This document shows positions 47,011-57,888 of a stretch of DNA of 64,000 nt, piece after piece. A program made the position numbers and the translations under genes. The notes beneath the pieces are model-generated. The model saw only the letters and a list, made by a program, of their open reading frames with translations. It was not told where the DNA came from and made no database searches. The DNA comes from Pseudomonas sp. Irchel 3A7 (lineage in GTDB: Bacteria; Pseudomonadota; Gammaproteobacteria; Pseudomonadales; Pseudomonadaceae). The stretch spans positions 248,001 through 312,000 of the forward strand of contig NZ_FYED01000001.1 of assembly GCF_900187565.1 (NCBI RefSeq), written 5' to 3'. Within the stretch, counting starts at the first letter, position 1. Each line of letters opens with the position of its first letter.

Positions 47011-47107
47011 CCTTGTGGGAGCGAGCCTGCTCGCGAAAGCGGTAGGTCAGTCAACAGAAATGTCGCCTGTATTGCCGCCTTCGCGAGCAGGCTCGCTCCC
47101 ACAAGGG
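47011..47107. repeat. REPIN (GTGGGAGCGAGC family)
   Basis: Arms CCTTGTGGGAGCGAGCCTGC and GCAGGCTCGCTCCCACAAGG, inverted, at the convergent end of the aryl polyene operon and the DUF6124 gene. It may act as a transcript 3' end for both. Confidence 0.92.
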
Positions 47108-47125
47108 GCCCGCCTGCCCAGACGA

Positions 47126-47389
47126 TCACGGTGGATCAAGGTTATCCAGCACCCGACTCACCGCCAGTTCCCCCAGCATGATCGATTGCTGAATCCCCAG
47201 CAGAGTGTGGCTCTGCGATCCCTTCAGATCCCTCGCAAAATCACTCGCCATCACACTCGCTGATGCCAGCGATACGCAGGCGTATTCCAGCAGGGTGTGG
47301 TTGTCGATATCGGTGGCGATGAGGAAGATCGGGCTGGGTTGGCGTGGCGCGTCCGGATCGGTGTCCGGTGGATTGGGCGTATGGGTCAT
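47126..47389 (-). CDS. DUF6124 family protein
   Basis: 87 residues, start ATG 47389 with AGGA 9 bp upstream. A Pro-rich N-terminus (NPPDTDPDAPRQPSPI) is followed by two helices with SLASASVMASDFARDL and LGIQQSIMLGELAVSRVLDNLDPP. This fits DUF6124, a small Pseudomonas-specific family of unknown function. No signal peptide or transmembrane helix is seen. The upstream side carries the structured element at 47430-47562, which would be part of its 5' leader. Confidence 0.75.
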   Translation of the reverse strand: MTHTPNPPDTDPDAPRQPSPIFLIATDIDNHTLLEYACVSLASASVMASDFARDLKGSQSHTLLGIQQSIMLGELAVSRVLDNLDPP

Positions 47390-47429
47390 GAGTCAGCGTC
47401 CTGAAAAAGAAGGGTGGCAGCTGTACGCA

Positions 47430-47562
47430 GGTTAGTAGACCGGTTCGCTTCAATCCGGCGCACCCGAAGGTGCCCTGCGCACAGCTACCGTCAAGGGCAG
47501 GTACGAAAGTACCTGCCTATCAGGAGCGCAAATGCACTTAAAGCGAAACGGGCTACTAAACC
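47430..47562 (-). ncRNA. Strongly structured element, candidate leader RNA of DUF6124
   Basis: Outer stem of about 20 pairs between 47430-47453 and 47538-47562 with one or two mismatches (TAGTAG with CTACTA, TTCGCTT with AAGCGAA). Inside are a perfect 9 bp hairpin GGCAGGTAC/GTACCTGCC with a GAAA loop (47496-47517) and a smaller GCACC/GGTGC hairpin with a 4-base loop near 47459-47475. Read on the minus strand it forms the DUF6124 5' leader, ending about 40 nt before the start codon, with one loop becoming C(UUCG)G. Read on the plus strand it contains AGGAG-N6-ATG and a 16-codon frame (47532-47582). The strand in use is not settled. A further small hairpin CACTGA/TCAGTG follows at 47567-47581. 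Nothing is recognised in 47582-47723. Confidence 0.55.
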
Positions 47563-47723
47563 CGATCACTGACATTCAGTGACGCGAATCAAGTTAGCGA
47601 CGACCCTCAAAGCGCACAAGCCGGCGGATTCTGGAGTAGTTGTAGGCAGGGCCGCAAGGCGCTGTAGCCTGTTGGAGGGATTTCAGAAATATCTTACGGC
47701 CAGCGGTGATGTTTCTGATTTCC

Positions 47724-47823
47724 TGTAGGAGCGAGCTTGCTCGCGATGATCGTGAACGATGGTGCGTGCTTCCTGAGTACACGCGGTGCTCTTTAGTCCA
47801 TCGCGAGCAAGCTCGCTCCTACA
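47724..47823. repeat. REPIN (TGTAGGAGCGAGC family)
   Basis: Arms TGTAGGAGCGAGCTTGCTCG and CGAGCAAGCTCGCTCCTACA, inverted. The right arm overlaps the stop codon end of the LysR-type gene (stop at 47819-47821) by a few bases. Confidence 0.92.
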
Positions 47824-48715
47824 GTGACTCGACCTTGCGCGTGAGCAGTTCGACAAACGCCCGCGCCATCGCCGACCTCTGATCCTTACGCTGCACCAGC
47901 CACACCGCCGACACCGCCGCCGGATCCAGCAACGGCCGATAAACCACACCATCGATGCGCATCCGCTGATAAGACGCCGGCAGCACCGATACGCCCAACC
48001 CCGCCGCCACCAACCCGATGATGGTCATCGCCTCGCCGGCCTCCTGGGCGAAGTGCGGGCTGAAGCCGGCGTCCCGGGCCAGGCTGAGCAATTGTGCGTA
48101 CAGGCCACTGCCGTAGCTGCGCGGGAAAAACACGAAAGGTTCCAGGGCCAGTGCCGACAGGAACAAGCCTTCCTCACTGTCCTTCACCAGCGGATGCTTG
48201 GAGCTGAGCACCGCGACCAGCGGCTCGCGCATCAGCTCGACCACAGTGAGCGAATCGGGCAGCCCGAGCGGCCGCATGATTCCGACTTCGATGGATTCAT
48301 CCACCAATGCATCGGCCACTTGGGTACTGCTCATTTCCCGCAGGTTCAGGTGCACCGCCGGGAAGCGCTGGCGAAACGAGAAGATCGCCTGGGGGATCGT
48401 CGAATTGAACGGCGCTGACGAGGTGAAGCCGATTTTCAGTTCGCCCAACTCACCCAACTGCGCCCGACGCGCAACATCTGCCGCCTTGTCGACTTGCGCC
48501 AGCACCAGACGCGCCTCTTCCAGGAACAACCGACCGGCCTCACTCAGCTCGACCCGACGATTGGTACGCTCGAACAATCGCGCGCCGACCTCCTGCTCCA
48601 GCGCCTGAATCTGCTGACTCAACGGTGGCTGCGAGATGCCCAGCACCTGTGCGGCGCGGCCAAAATGCAGTTCTTCGGCGACGGCGATGAAGTAGCGCAG
48701 ATGACGCAATTCCAT
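47819..48715 (-). CDS. LysR-family transcriptional regulator
   Basis: 298 residues from the ATG at 48715; GAGG 5 bp upstream decides against the ATG at 48721. N-terminal winged helix-turn-helix (about 1-60, AQVLGISQPPLSQQIQALEQ) and a two-lobe effector domain (about 90-295). It is divergent from the transporter gene with a 120 bp promoter region, so it most likely controls that gene and itself. The effector is not inferable. Its 3' end overlaps a REPIN arm, so the last residues may be repeat-derived. Confidence 0.95.
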   Translation of the reverse strand: MELRHLRYFIAVAEELHFGRAAQVLGISQPPLSQQIQALEQEVGARLFERTNRRVELSEAGRLFLEEARLVLAQVDKAADVARRAQLGELGELKIGFTSSAPFNSTIPQAIFSFRQRFPAVHLNLREMSSTQVADALVDESIEVGIMRPLGLPDSLTVVELMREPLVAVLSSKHPLVKDSEEGLFLSALALEPFVFFPRSYGSGLYAQLLSLARDAGFSPHFAQEAGEAMTIIGLVAAGLGVSVLPASYQRMRIDGVVYRPLLDPAAVSAVWLVQRKDQRSAMARAFVELLTRKVESL

Positions 48716-48835
48716 GAACACCTCATTGGGTCGTTAAAGCTATCAAACAGGTCGAACAATATATTGGATTGAATCATTAGCCAGCTATATGCTTTTTTCA
48801 TTGCCTGACCGGCTGTGCTCTCTCCGAGGTCGAAC

Positions 48836-50110
48836 GTGAAAACTGCTGTCGCTCCACTTGCCCATGAAGTTTCCCCCTCAGCGCTGGACGATGTTGCCGT
48901 CGAACTGAAGGAGATCTACATCGAAAAAGGCACGCCGGCATTTATGCGCACGGTGCTGGCACTGTTCTGCGGCGGCTTCGCGACTTTCGCCCTGCTCTAT
49001 TGCGTGCAACCGATGATGCCGCTGTTGTCCCAGGAATACTCCATCAACGCGGCCCAGAGCAGCCTGATCCTTTCAGTGGCCACTGGCTTGCTCGCCATTG
49101 GCCTGCTGATCACCGGCCCGATCTCTGATCGCGTCGGGCGCAAACCGGTGATGGTTGCGGCACTGTTTGCCGCCGCGCTGTGCACCATGGCCAGTGCGAT
49201 GATGCCGAGCTGGCATGGCGTTCTCTTGATGCGCGCATTGATCGGCTTGTCATTGAGCGGCCTGGCCGCGGTCGCCATGACTTACTTGAGTGAAGAAATC
49301 CACCCGCAACACATCGGTCTGGCCATGGGCTTGTACATCGCTGGCAACGCCATCGGCGGGATGAGCGGACGTTTGATTACCGGGGTGTTGATCGATTTTG
49401 TCAGCTGGCATTCAGCGATGCTGGTGATCGGTGGCCTGGCGCTGATCGCGGCGGCGGTGTTCTGGAAAATCCTTCCCGAATCGCGCAACTTCCGCGCCCG
49501 TTCGCTGCATCCGCGCAGCCTGCTCGACGGTTTCACCATGCACTTTCGCGACGCCGGTCTGCCGCTGCTGTTCCTCGAAGCCTTTGTGCTGATGGGGGCG
49601 TTCGTCACACTGTTCAACTACATCGGCTACCGCCTGCTGGCCGAGCCGTACCACATGGACCAAGCCTTCGTCGGCTTGCTCTCGGTGGTCTACCTGTCGG
49701 GCATCTACAGTTCGGCGAAAATCGGCTCCCTGGCCGACAAGTTGGGACGGCGCAAAGTTCTGTGGAGCACCATCGTGCTGATGATCGCAGGTCTCGCGCT
49801 GACGATGTTCACGCCGCTGCCACTGGTGATATTCGGCATGCTGGTGTTCACCTTCGGCTTCTTCGGCGCCCATTCGGTGGCCAGCAGCTGGATCGGCCGT
49901 CGCGCCACCAAGGCCAAGGGTCAGGCGTCGTCGCTGTACCTGTTCAGCTATTACGCCGGGTCGAGCATCGCCGGCACGGCAGGCGGGGTGTTCTGGCATG
50001 TGGGGGGCTGGAACGGCATCGGCTTGTTCATTGGTGGGTTGTTGGTGGTGGCGTTGTTGATCGCGTTGAAGCTGGCCAAGTTGCCGCCGTTGGGTGGCGT
50101 AAAAGCCTGA
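48836..50110 (+). CDS. MFS transporter (YnfM-like)
   Basis: 424 residues from the GTG at 48836, chosen because GAGG lies 6 bp upstream; a GTG at 48815 would add seven residues. Twelve transmembrane helices after a cytoplasmic N-terminal segment of about 45 residues. The drug:H+ antiporter loop GPISDRVGRKPVM is between helices 2 and 3. The overall layout is like YnfM and related exporters. Partner of the divergent LysR-type regulator. Substrate unknown. A REPIN follows. Confidence 0.92.
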   Translation: MKTAVAPLAHEVSPSALDDVAVELKEIYIEKGTPAFMRTVLALFCGGFATFALLYCVQPMMPLLSQEYSINAAQSSLILSVATGLLAIGLLITGPISDRVGRKPVMVAALFAAALCTMASAMMPSWHGVLLMRALIGLSLSGLAAVAMTYLSEEIHPQHIGLAMGLYIAGNAIGGMSGRLITGVLIDFVSWHSAMLVIGGLALIAAAVFWKILPESRNFRARSLHPRSLLDGFTMHFRDAGLPLLFLEAFVLMGAFVTLFNYIGYRLLAEPYHMDQAFVGLLSVVYLSGIYSSAKIGSLADKLGRRKVLWSTIVLMIAGLALTMFTPLPLVIFGMLVFTFGFFGAHSVASSWIGRRATKAKGQASSLYLFSYYAGSSIAGTAGGVFWHVGGWNGIGLFIGGLLVVALLIALKLAKLPPLGGVKA

Positions 50111-50130
50111 ATTCGACCGCCACAAACAAC

Positions 50131-50220
50131 TGTGGGAGCGAGCCTGCTCGCGAAAGGGCTTCACATTCAACATCGCTGCTGACTAATCCACCGCTTTCGC
50201 GAGCAGGCTCGCTCCCACAT
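50131..50220. repeat. REPIN (GTGGGAGCGAGC family)
   Basis: Arms TGTGGGAGCGAGCCTGCTCG and CGAGCAGGCTCGCTCCCACA, inverted, between the convergent MFS and hemE genes, 15 bp from the hemE stop. Confidence 0.92.
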
Positions 50221-50235
50221 TGAACCGGGCGCTGG

Positions 50236-51303
50236 TTATTCGTGATACTGCGCCGACAACTCATGCACCGCGCGCAAGAAAGCGCCAGCGTGTTCCGGAT
50301 CGACTTCCGGCGTGATGCCATGGCCCAGGTTGAACACATGGCCGCTGCCCTTGCCGTAGCTGGCCAGAATACGCCCGACTTCCGTGCGGATGGCTTCAGG
50401 CTTGGCGTAGAGTACGGTCGGGTCCATGTTGCCTTGCAGTGCGACCTTGTCGCCGACACGGGCGCGGGCGCTGCCGATGTCGCAGGTCCAATCCAGGCCC
50501 AAGACATCAGCACCTGCATCGGCGATGCTTTCCAGCCACAGGCCGCCGCTCTTGGTGAACAGGATCACCGGCACCTTGCGGCCTTCGTGCTCGCGGATCA
50601 GGCCGCTGACGATTTTCTTCATGTAGGCCAGGGAGAACTCCTGGTACGCCGCCGCCGAGAGGGCGCCGCCCCAGCTGTCGAAGATCTGCACCGCTTGCGC
50701 ACCGGCCATGATCTGGCCGTTGAGGTAGCTGGTGACCGTCTGCGCGAGCTTGTCCAGCAGCAGGTGCAAGGCTTGCGGGTTGTCGTAGAGCATGGTTTTG
50801 GTCTTGCGGTAGTCTTTCGACGAACCGCCTTCGACCATGTAGGTGGCCAGGGTCCATGGGCTGCCGGAGAAGCCGATCAGCGGCACACGACCATTGAGTT
50901 CGCGGCGGATGGTGCTGACAGCGTCCATCACGTAGCCCAGGTCTTTCTGCGGATCGGGAATTGGCAGGGCTTCGATGTCGGCCAGGGTGCTGACGACTTT
51001 CTTGAAGCGCGGACCTTCGCCGGTTTCGAAATACAGGCCTTGGCCCATGGCATCCGGAATGGTGAGGATGTCGGAGAAAAGGATCGCCGCATCCAGCTGT
51101 GGATAACGGTCGAGCGGCTGCATCGTGACTTCGCAAGCGAACGCCGGGTTCATGCACAGACTCATGAAATCACCGGCCTTGGCGCGACTGGCGCGGTATT
51201 CCGGCAGGTAACGGCCGGCTTGACGCATCATCCACACAGGGGTGACGTCTACGGGTTGCTTGAGCAGTGCGCGCAGGAAACGGTCGTTCTTCAGGGCAGT
51301 CAT
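50236..51303 (-). CDS. hemE: Uroporphyrinogen decarboxylase HemE
   Basis: 355 residues, exactly family length. Converts uroporphyrinogen III to coproporphyrinogen III in haem synthesis. The signature [16 protein letters not shown] near residue 22 and the active-site Asp in [16 protein letters not shown] are present, as is [17 protein letters not shown]. Located downstream of gltBD, an order I know from other pseudomonads, but with a separate 240 bp leader containing a REPIN. Confidence 0.97.
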   Translation of the reverse strand: MTALKNDRFLRALLKQPVDVTPVWMMRQAGRYLPEYRASRAKAGDFMSLCMNPAFACEVTMQPLDRYPQLDAAILFSDILTIPDAMGQGLYFETGEGPRFKKVVSTLADIEALPIPDPQKDLGYVMDAVSTIRRELNGRVPLIGFSGSPWTLATYMVEGGSSKDYRKTKTMLYDNPQALHLLLDKLAQTVTSYLNGQIMAGAQAVQIFDSWGGALSAAAYQEFSLAYMKKIVSGLIREHEGRKVPVILFTKSGGLWLESIADAGADVLGLDWTCDIGSARARVGDKVALQGNMDPTVLYAKPEAIRTEVGRILASYGKGSGHVFNLGHGITPEVDPEHAGAFLRAVHELSAQYHE

Positions 51304-51436
51304 GTCGGCATCCGGAAAAAAAGTGCGGGCATTTTCTCAGAGGTCGACGCAAAAGGCACGGCAAGCACCGCACCTTTTGTCTATCGGGTCAATTTGTCGC
51401 GGGGACACACGGATTTCAGCGACACCTGAAAACCAA

Positions 51437-51527
51437 TGTGGGAGCGAGCCTGCTCGCGAAGAGGCTGGCACATCCAACATTGAAGTTGGCTGACAGACCG
51501 CTTTCGCGAGCAGGCTCGCTCCCACAG
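51437..51527. repeat. REPIN (GTGGGAGCGAGC family)
   Basis: Arms ATGTGGGAGCGAGCCTGCTC and GAGCAGGCTCGCTCCCACAG, inverted, between gltD and hemE, which run in the same direction. It ends 18 bp after the gltD stop (minus strand). Confidence 0.92.
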
Positions 51528-51544
51528 GGTTTTGTGTCGCCTGG

Positions 51545-52975
<1,431 letters not shown>

Positions 52976-52981
52976 TTACAC

Positions 52982-53092
52982 GACAGCTTCAAGCTACAAG
53001 CTTCAAGCTGCAAGAAAATCAAATTCATCCGATACACCGCGCATTGCTCCAAGCTTGTCGCTTGAAGCTTGCCGCTTGCAGCTGCGTCGTTT
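52982..53092. repeat. Inverted repeat of AGCTTGAAGCTTG type between gltB and gltD
   Basis: Left arm CAGCTTCAAGCTACAAGCTT with CAAGCTGCAAG; right arm AAGCTTGTCGCTTGAAGCTT with GCCGCTTGCAGCTG. The arms are about 35 bp apart. They contain multiple short direct copies of AGCTTCAAGC/GCTTGAAGCT, distinct from the two REPIN families in this window. Because it is inside an operon, a hairpin here could alter the GltB:GltD ratio. Confidence 0.8.
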
Positions 53093-56000
53093 ATTGCGGA
53101 CTCGCACGAGTACTGGAGAGCAGAGATTTCAAGCTCGCCGCCTTAGGTTTGACCAGCCAGAAACGACGCACATAGTCATCGAGGTTCTCGGCGAGTTCAC
53201 GACCCCACTCGCTGTCGGTTTCCTCGACGTACTCGTTCAGCACGCGTTGCAGATGGCTACGGTAGGCTTCCATCGCCTCGCCGCTGATCCGCTGGATTTC
53301 CACCAGTTCGTGGTTGACCCGGTCAACGAAGGTGTTGTCCTGGTCGAGCACGTAGGCGAAACCACCGGTCATGCCAGAGCCGAAGTTGTAACCGGTCTTG
53401 CCCAAGACGCAGACGAAACCACCGGTCATGTACTCGCAGCAGTGATCGCCAGTGCCTTCCACCACGGTGTGGGCACCAGAGTTACGCACGGCGAAACGCT
53501 CGCCCGCGGTGCCGGCGGCGAACAGCTTGCCGCCCGTGGCGCCGTACAGGCAGGTGTTGCCGATGATGGCACTGTCCTGAGTCTTGTAGACGCTTCCCTT
53601 GGGCGGAACGATGACCAGTTTGCCGCCGGTCATGCCTTTGCCGACATAGTCGTTGGCATCGCCTTCCAGGTACATGTTCAGGCCACCGGCGTTCCACACA
53701 CCGAAGCTCTGGCCAGCCGTGCCCTTGAAACGGAAGGTGATGGGCGCGTTGGCCATACCCTGGTTGCCGTGCTTACGGGCGATTTCGCCGGAGATCCGCG
53801 CGCCGATGGAACGGTCGCAGTTGCAGATATCCAGCTCGAATTCAGCGCCACTCAGGTCGTTGATTGCCGAGGTGGCCATGTCGACCATTTTCTCGGCCAG
53901 CAGGCCCTTGTCGAACGGTGGGTTGCGCTCGACGCCACAGAACTGAGGCTTGTCTGCCGGCACGTGATCGCTGCCCAGCAACGGGGTCAGGTCCAGGTGA
54001 TGCTGCTTGGCGGTCTGGCCTTCGAGCACTTCCAGCAGGTCGGTACGGCCGATCAGCTCTTCAAGGGAGCGCACGCCCAGCTTGGCCAGCCACTCACGGG
54101 TTTCTTCGGCGACGTAGGTGAAGAAGTTCACCACCATGTCGACGGTACCGATGTAGTGATCCTTGCGCAGCTTCTCGTTCTGAGTCGCAACGCCGGTAGC
54201 GCAGTTGTTCAGGTGGCAGATGCGCAGGTATTTGCACCCCAGGGCGATCATCGGCGCGGTGCCGAAGCCGAAGCTTTCAGCGCCGAGGATCGCAGCCTTG
54301 ATCACGTCGAGGCCGGTTTTCAGGCCGCCGTCGGTCTGCACCCGGACTTTGCCGCGCAGGTCGTTGCCACGCAGGGTCTGGTGGGTTTCGGCCAGGCCGA
54401 GCTCCCACGGAGCGCCCGCGTATTTGATCGAGGTCAGCGGTGAAGCACCGGTGCCGCCGTCGTAGCCGGAAATGGTGATCAGGTCGGCATAGGCCTTGGC
54501 CACGCCGGCGGCGATGGTGCCAACGCCCGCTTCTGCTACCAGCTTCACCGAGACCAGCGCCTTCGGGTTGACTTGTTTCAGGTCGAAAATCAGTTGCGAC
54601 AAGTCTTCGATCGAGTAGATGTCGTGGTGCGGCGGTGGCGAAATCAGGGTCACGCCCGGCACTGCATAACGCAGCTTGGCGATCAGACCGTTGACCTTGC
54701 CGCCTGGCAGTTGACCACCTTCGCCGGGCTTGGCGCCCTGGGCGACCTTGATCTGCAGCACTTCGGCGTTGACCAGATACTCCGGGGTCACACCGAAACG
54801 GCCGGTTGCAACCTGCTTGATTTTCGAGCTTTTGATGGTGCCGTAGCGCGCCGGGTCTTCGCCGCCTTCGCCGGAGTTGGAACGCGCACCGAGGCGGTTC
54901 ATGGCTTCGGCCAGGGCTTCGTGTGCTTCCGGCGACAGGGCGCCCAGCGAGATGCCGGCGGAATCGAAGCGCTTGAGCACCGATTCCAGTGGTTCGATCT
55001 CACTCATGTCCAGCGGCGTGTCGAGGGTTTTGACTTTGAGCAAGTCGCGGATCATCGACACCGGACGGTTGTCCACCAGCGATGTGTATTCCTTGAACTT
55101 GCTGTAGTCGCCCTGCTGCACCGCGGCTTGCAAGGTGTTGACCACGTCCGGGTTGTACGCGTGATACTCGCCACCGTGGACGAACTTCAGCAGGCCGCCT
55201 TGCTGGATCGGCTTGCGCGGGCTCCAGGCTTCGGTGGCCAGGGCTTTCTGCTCGGCTTCGATGTCGACGAAACGCGCACCCTTGATGCGGCTCGGTACGC
55301 CACGGAAGCTCAGGTTGCAGACTTCCTCGGACAGGCCGATGGCTTCGAACAGCTGCGCACCACGGTACGAGGTGATGGTCGAGATGCCCATCTTCGACAG
55401 GATCTTGAGCAGGCCTTTGGTGATGCCCTTGCGGTAGTTCTTGAACACCTCATAGAGGTCGCCCAGCACTTCACCGGTGCGGATCAGGTCGCCCAGCACT
55501 TCATAAGCCAGGAACGGATAGACCGCCGAGGCGCCGAAACCGATCAGCACCGCGAAGTGATGCGGGTCACGCGCGGTCGCGGTTTCCACCAGGATGTTGG
55601 AGTCGCAACGCAGGCCTTTTTCGGTCAGGCGGTGGTGTACCGCACCGGTCGCCAGGGAGGCGTGGATCGGCAGCTTGCCCGGGGCAATATGACGGTCACT
55701 CAGCACGACCTGGGTGCGACCGGCGCGTACGGCCTCTTCAGCCTGATCGGCAACGTTGCGGATCGCCGCTTCGAGGCCGACGCTTTCGTCGTAGTTGAGG
55801 TCAATGATCGCGCGCTCGAAGCCCGGACGATCGAGGTTCATCAACGAACGCCACTTGGCCGGGGAAATGACCGGCGAGCTGAGGATCACGCGCGAAGCGT
55901 GTTCCGGCGACTCCTGGAAGATGTTGCGCTCGGCGCCGAGGCAGATCTCCAGCGACATGACGATGGCTTCACGCAGCGGGTCGATCGGCGGGTTGGTGAC

Positions 56001-57539
56001 CTGCGCGAACTGCTGGCGGAAATAGTCGTACGGCGTACGCACGCGCTGGGACAGCACGGCCATCGGCGTATCGTCGCCCATGGAACCCACGGCTTCGTAG
56101 CCTTGTTCGCCGAGCGGACGCAGCACCTGGTCGCGCTCTTCGAACGTGACCTGGTACATCTTCATATATTGCTTGAGCTGATCGACGTCGTAGAACGCCG
56201 AACCGTGGTCGTTGTCTTCCATAGTCGCCTGGATACGCAGGGCATTCTTGCGCAGCCATTGCTTGTACGGATGACGGGACTTCAGGCGGTTGTCGATCGC
56301 ATCGGTATCGAGGATCTGACCGGTTTCGGTGTCCACGGCAAAGATCTGGCCCGGGCCAACGCGACCTTTGGCGATCACGTCTTCAGGCTGGTAGTTCCAG
56401 ACACCGATTTCCGACGCCAGGGTGATGAAACCGTTCTTGGTGGTGACCCAACGCGCCGGACGCAGACCGTTACGGTCGAGCAGGCACACCGCGTAGCGAC
56501 CGTCGGTCATGACCACGCCCGCCGGACCGTCCCACGGTTCCATGTGCATCGAGTTATATTCGTAGAACGCACGCAGATCCGGGTCCATGGTTTCGACGTT
56601 CTGCCACGCAGGCGGAATGATCATCCGCACGCCACGGAACAGGTCGATACCACCGGTGACCATCAGCTCGAGCATGTTGTCCATGCTGGAGGAGTCGGAG
56701 CCGACACGGTTGACCAGCGGACCGAGCTCTTCAAGATCGGGCATCAGGTCGTTGGCGAACTTGGTGCGACGGGCCACGGCCCAGTTGCGGTTACCGGTGA
56801 TGGTGTTGATCTCGCCGTTGTGCGCCAGGAAGCGGAACGGTTGAGCCAACGGCCATTTCGGCAGGGTATTGGTGGAGAAGCGCTGGTGGAACACGCAGAT
56901 TGCGGTTTTCAGGCGCTCATCGCTCAGGTCTGGATAGAAGGCGGTCAGATCCGCCGGCATCATCAGGCCTTTGTAAATGATGGTCTTGTGGGAAAAGCTG
57001 CAGATGTAGTGATCGACGTCGGCAGCGTTGGCCACGGACGATTTACGACGCGAACTGAACAGCTTGATCGCCATTTCCTGGTCGCTCAGGCCTTCACCGC
57101 CGATGAACACTTGCTCGATCTGCGGCAGGCGCTCAAGGGCCAGGCGGCCGAGGACGCTGGTGTCGATCGGCACTTTGCGCCAGCCGACCAGTTGCAGGCC
57201 GGCGGCCAGAATCTCGCGGTTCATGTTCGCGCGAGCGGCTTCGGCTTTGACCGGGTCCTGGTTGAAGAAGACCATGCCCACGGCATATTGCTTGGGCATT
57301 TCGACGCCGAACGTTTCCTGGGCGATGGCTCGCAGGAACACGTCCGGCTTTTGAATCAGCAGACCGCAACCGTCACCGGTCTTGCCGTCGGCATTAATCC
57401 CACCGCGGTGGGTCATGCAGGTCAGGGCCTCGATGGCCGTTTGCAAAAGGGTATGACTGGGCTCGCCCTGCATATGGGCTATCAGGCCGAAACCGCAGTT
57501 ATCCTTGAATTCATCTGGTTGGTACAGACCTGCTTTCAT
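53091..57539 (-). CDS. gltB: Glutamate synthase (NADPH) large subunit GltB
   Basis: 1482 residues from the ATG at 57539. Makes two glutamates from glutamine and 2-oxoglutarate. A short propeptide ends before Cys15 (CGFGLIAH), which becomes the N-terminal nucleophile of the glutaminase domain. The central FMN-binding synthase domain and the 3Fe-4S motif [15 protein letters not shown] (about residues 1103-1117) are complete, and the C-terminal beta-helix has the expected Gly-rich ladder. First gene of gltBD, with a 349 bp upstream region. Length equals that of other proteobacterial GltB. Confidence 0.98.
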   Translation of the reverse strand: MKAGLYQPDEFKDNCGFGLIAHMQGEPSHTLLQTAIEALTCMTHRGGINADGKTGDGCGLLIQKPDVFLRAIAQETFGVEMPKQYAVGMVFFNQDPVKAEAARANMNREILAAGLQLVGWRKVPIDTSVLGRLALERLPQIEQVFIGGEGLSDQEMAIKLFSSRRKSSVANAADVDHYICSFSHKTIIYKGLMMPADLTAFYPDLSDERLKTAICVFHQRFSTNTLPKWPLAQPFRFLAHNGEINTITGNRNWAVARRTKFANDLMPDLEELGPLVNRVGSDSSSMDNMLELMVTGGIDLFRGVRMIIPPAWQNVETMDPDLRAFYEYNSMHMEPWDGPAGVVMTDGRYAVCLLDRNGLRPARWVTTKNGFITLASEIGVWNYQPEDVIAKGRVGPGQIFAVDTETGQILDTDAIDNRLKSRHPYKQWLRKNALRIQATMEDNDHGSAFYDVDQLKQYMKMYQVTFEERDQVLRPLGEQGYEAVGSMGDDTPMAVLSQRVRTPYDYFRQQFAQVTNPPIDPLREAIVMSLEICLGAERNIFQESPEHASRVILSSPVISPAKWRSLMNLDRPGFERAIIDLNYDESVGLEAAIRNVADQAEEAVRAGRTQVVLSDRHIAPGKLPIHASLATGAVHHRLTEKGLRCDSNILVETATARDPHHFAVLIGFGASAVYPFLAYEVLGDLIRTGEVLGDLYEVFKNYRKGITKGLLKILSKMGISTITSYRGAQLFEAIGLSEEVCNLSFRGVPSRIKGARFVDIEAEQKALATEAWSPRKPIQQGGLLKFVHGGEYHAYNPDVVNTLQAAVQQGDYSKFKEYTSLVDNRPVSMIRDLLKVKTLDTPLDMSEIEPLESVLKRFDSAGISLGALSPEAHEALAEAMNRLGARSNSGEGGEDPARYGTIKSSKIKQVATGRFGVTPEYLVNAEVLQIKVAQGAKPGEGGQLPGGKVNGLIAKLRYAVPGVTLISPPPHHDIYSIEDLSQLIFDLKQVNPKALVSVKLVAEAGVGTIAAGVAKAYADLITISGYDGGTGASPLTSIKYAGAPWELGLAETHQTLRGNDLRGKVRVQTDGGLKTGLDVIKAAILGAESFGFGTAPMIALGCKYLRICHLNNCATGVATQNEKLRKDHYIGTVDMVVNFFTYVAEETREWLAKLGVRSLEELIGRTDLLEVLEGQTAKQHHLDLTPLLGSDHVPADKPQFCGVERNPPFDKGLLAEKMVDMATSAINDLSGAEFELDICNCDRSIGARISGEIARKHGNQGMANAPITFRFKGTAGQSFGVWNAGGLNMYLEGDANDYVGKGMTGGKLVIVPPKGSVYKTQDSAIIGNTCLYGATGGKLFAAGTAGERFAVRNSGAHTVVEGTGDHCCEYMTGGFVCVLGKTGYNFGSGMTGGFAYVLDQDNTFVDRVNHELVEIQRISGEAMEAYRSHLQRVLNEYVEETDSEWGRELAENLDDYVRRFWLVKPKAASLKSLLSSTRASPQ

Positions 57540-57720
57540 AGACACTTTCTCACCAGGCTGCCTCTTAACAAGGCAAATTTCTTTTCAATTCAACCACTTG
57601 CCATCCGCGCCGAACGTACGCCAGCTTTGCGGGGGCAAAAGGGAGGTCATTGTACACACCGACACTTGGCCTCACAAATTTGACGACGAAATGTCGCAAA
57701 TCTATGTCGCATTTGTGAAA

Positions 57721-57749
57721 GGTTTAAAGCGATCTGCTGTGCTAGTCAA
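57721..57749 (-). promoter_or_regulatory. Possible sigma-70 promoter of gltBD
   Basis: On the minus strand TTGACT (57749-57744), 17 bp spacer, then TAAACC (57726-57721). The -35 box is nearly perfect; the -10 box is weak, so an activator may be needed. The leader to the ATG would be about 180 nt. It contains two direct copies of ATGTCGCA (57691-57698 and 57704-57711, plus strand), 13 bp apart, that could be an operator. Confidence 0.4.
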
Positions 57750-57804
57750 AACTTTTTTAATTTTGACCGCAACGACTCAAAGACTACTGTGACGCAGACA
57801 CCAC

Positions 57805-57882
57805 AACGCACGCGTCCCGAAGGGCGCATGCGTTGCAGAAATTTTGAGGTGCCGGGAGAGAGGCGGCCTGGGTAAGGCCGCC
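57805..57882 (-). other. Two hairpins downstream of the damX-like gene
   Basis: GGCGGCC/GGCCGCC at 57862-57868 and 57876-57882 starts 7 bp beyond the damX-like stop. AACGCA/TGCGTT, with more pairs toward the loop, is at 57805-57834, its loop reading TTCG on the minus strand. Neither is followed by a T-run, so transcript-end protection is more likely than intrinsic termination. Confidence 0.4.
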
Positions 57883-57888
57883 GAATCT

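Noticed and set aside
54573..57683. 1036-codon plus-strand frame across gltB
   Set aside because: Antisense shadow of gltB caused by the codon bias of high-GC DNA; no ribosome-binding site and no domain.
57805..57882. Rho-independent terminator of the damX-like gene
   Set aside because: The hairpins lack a T-run on the minus strand, so I list them only as hairpins.
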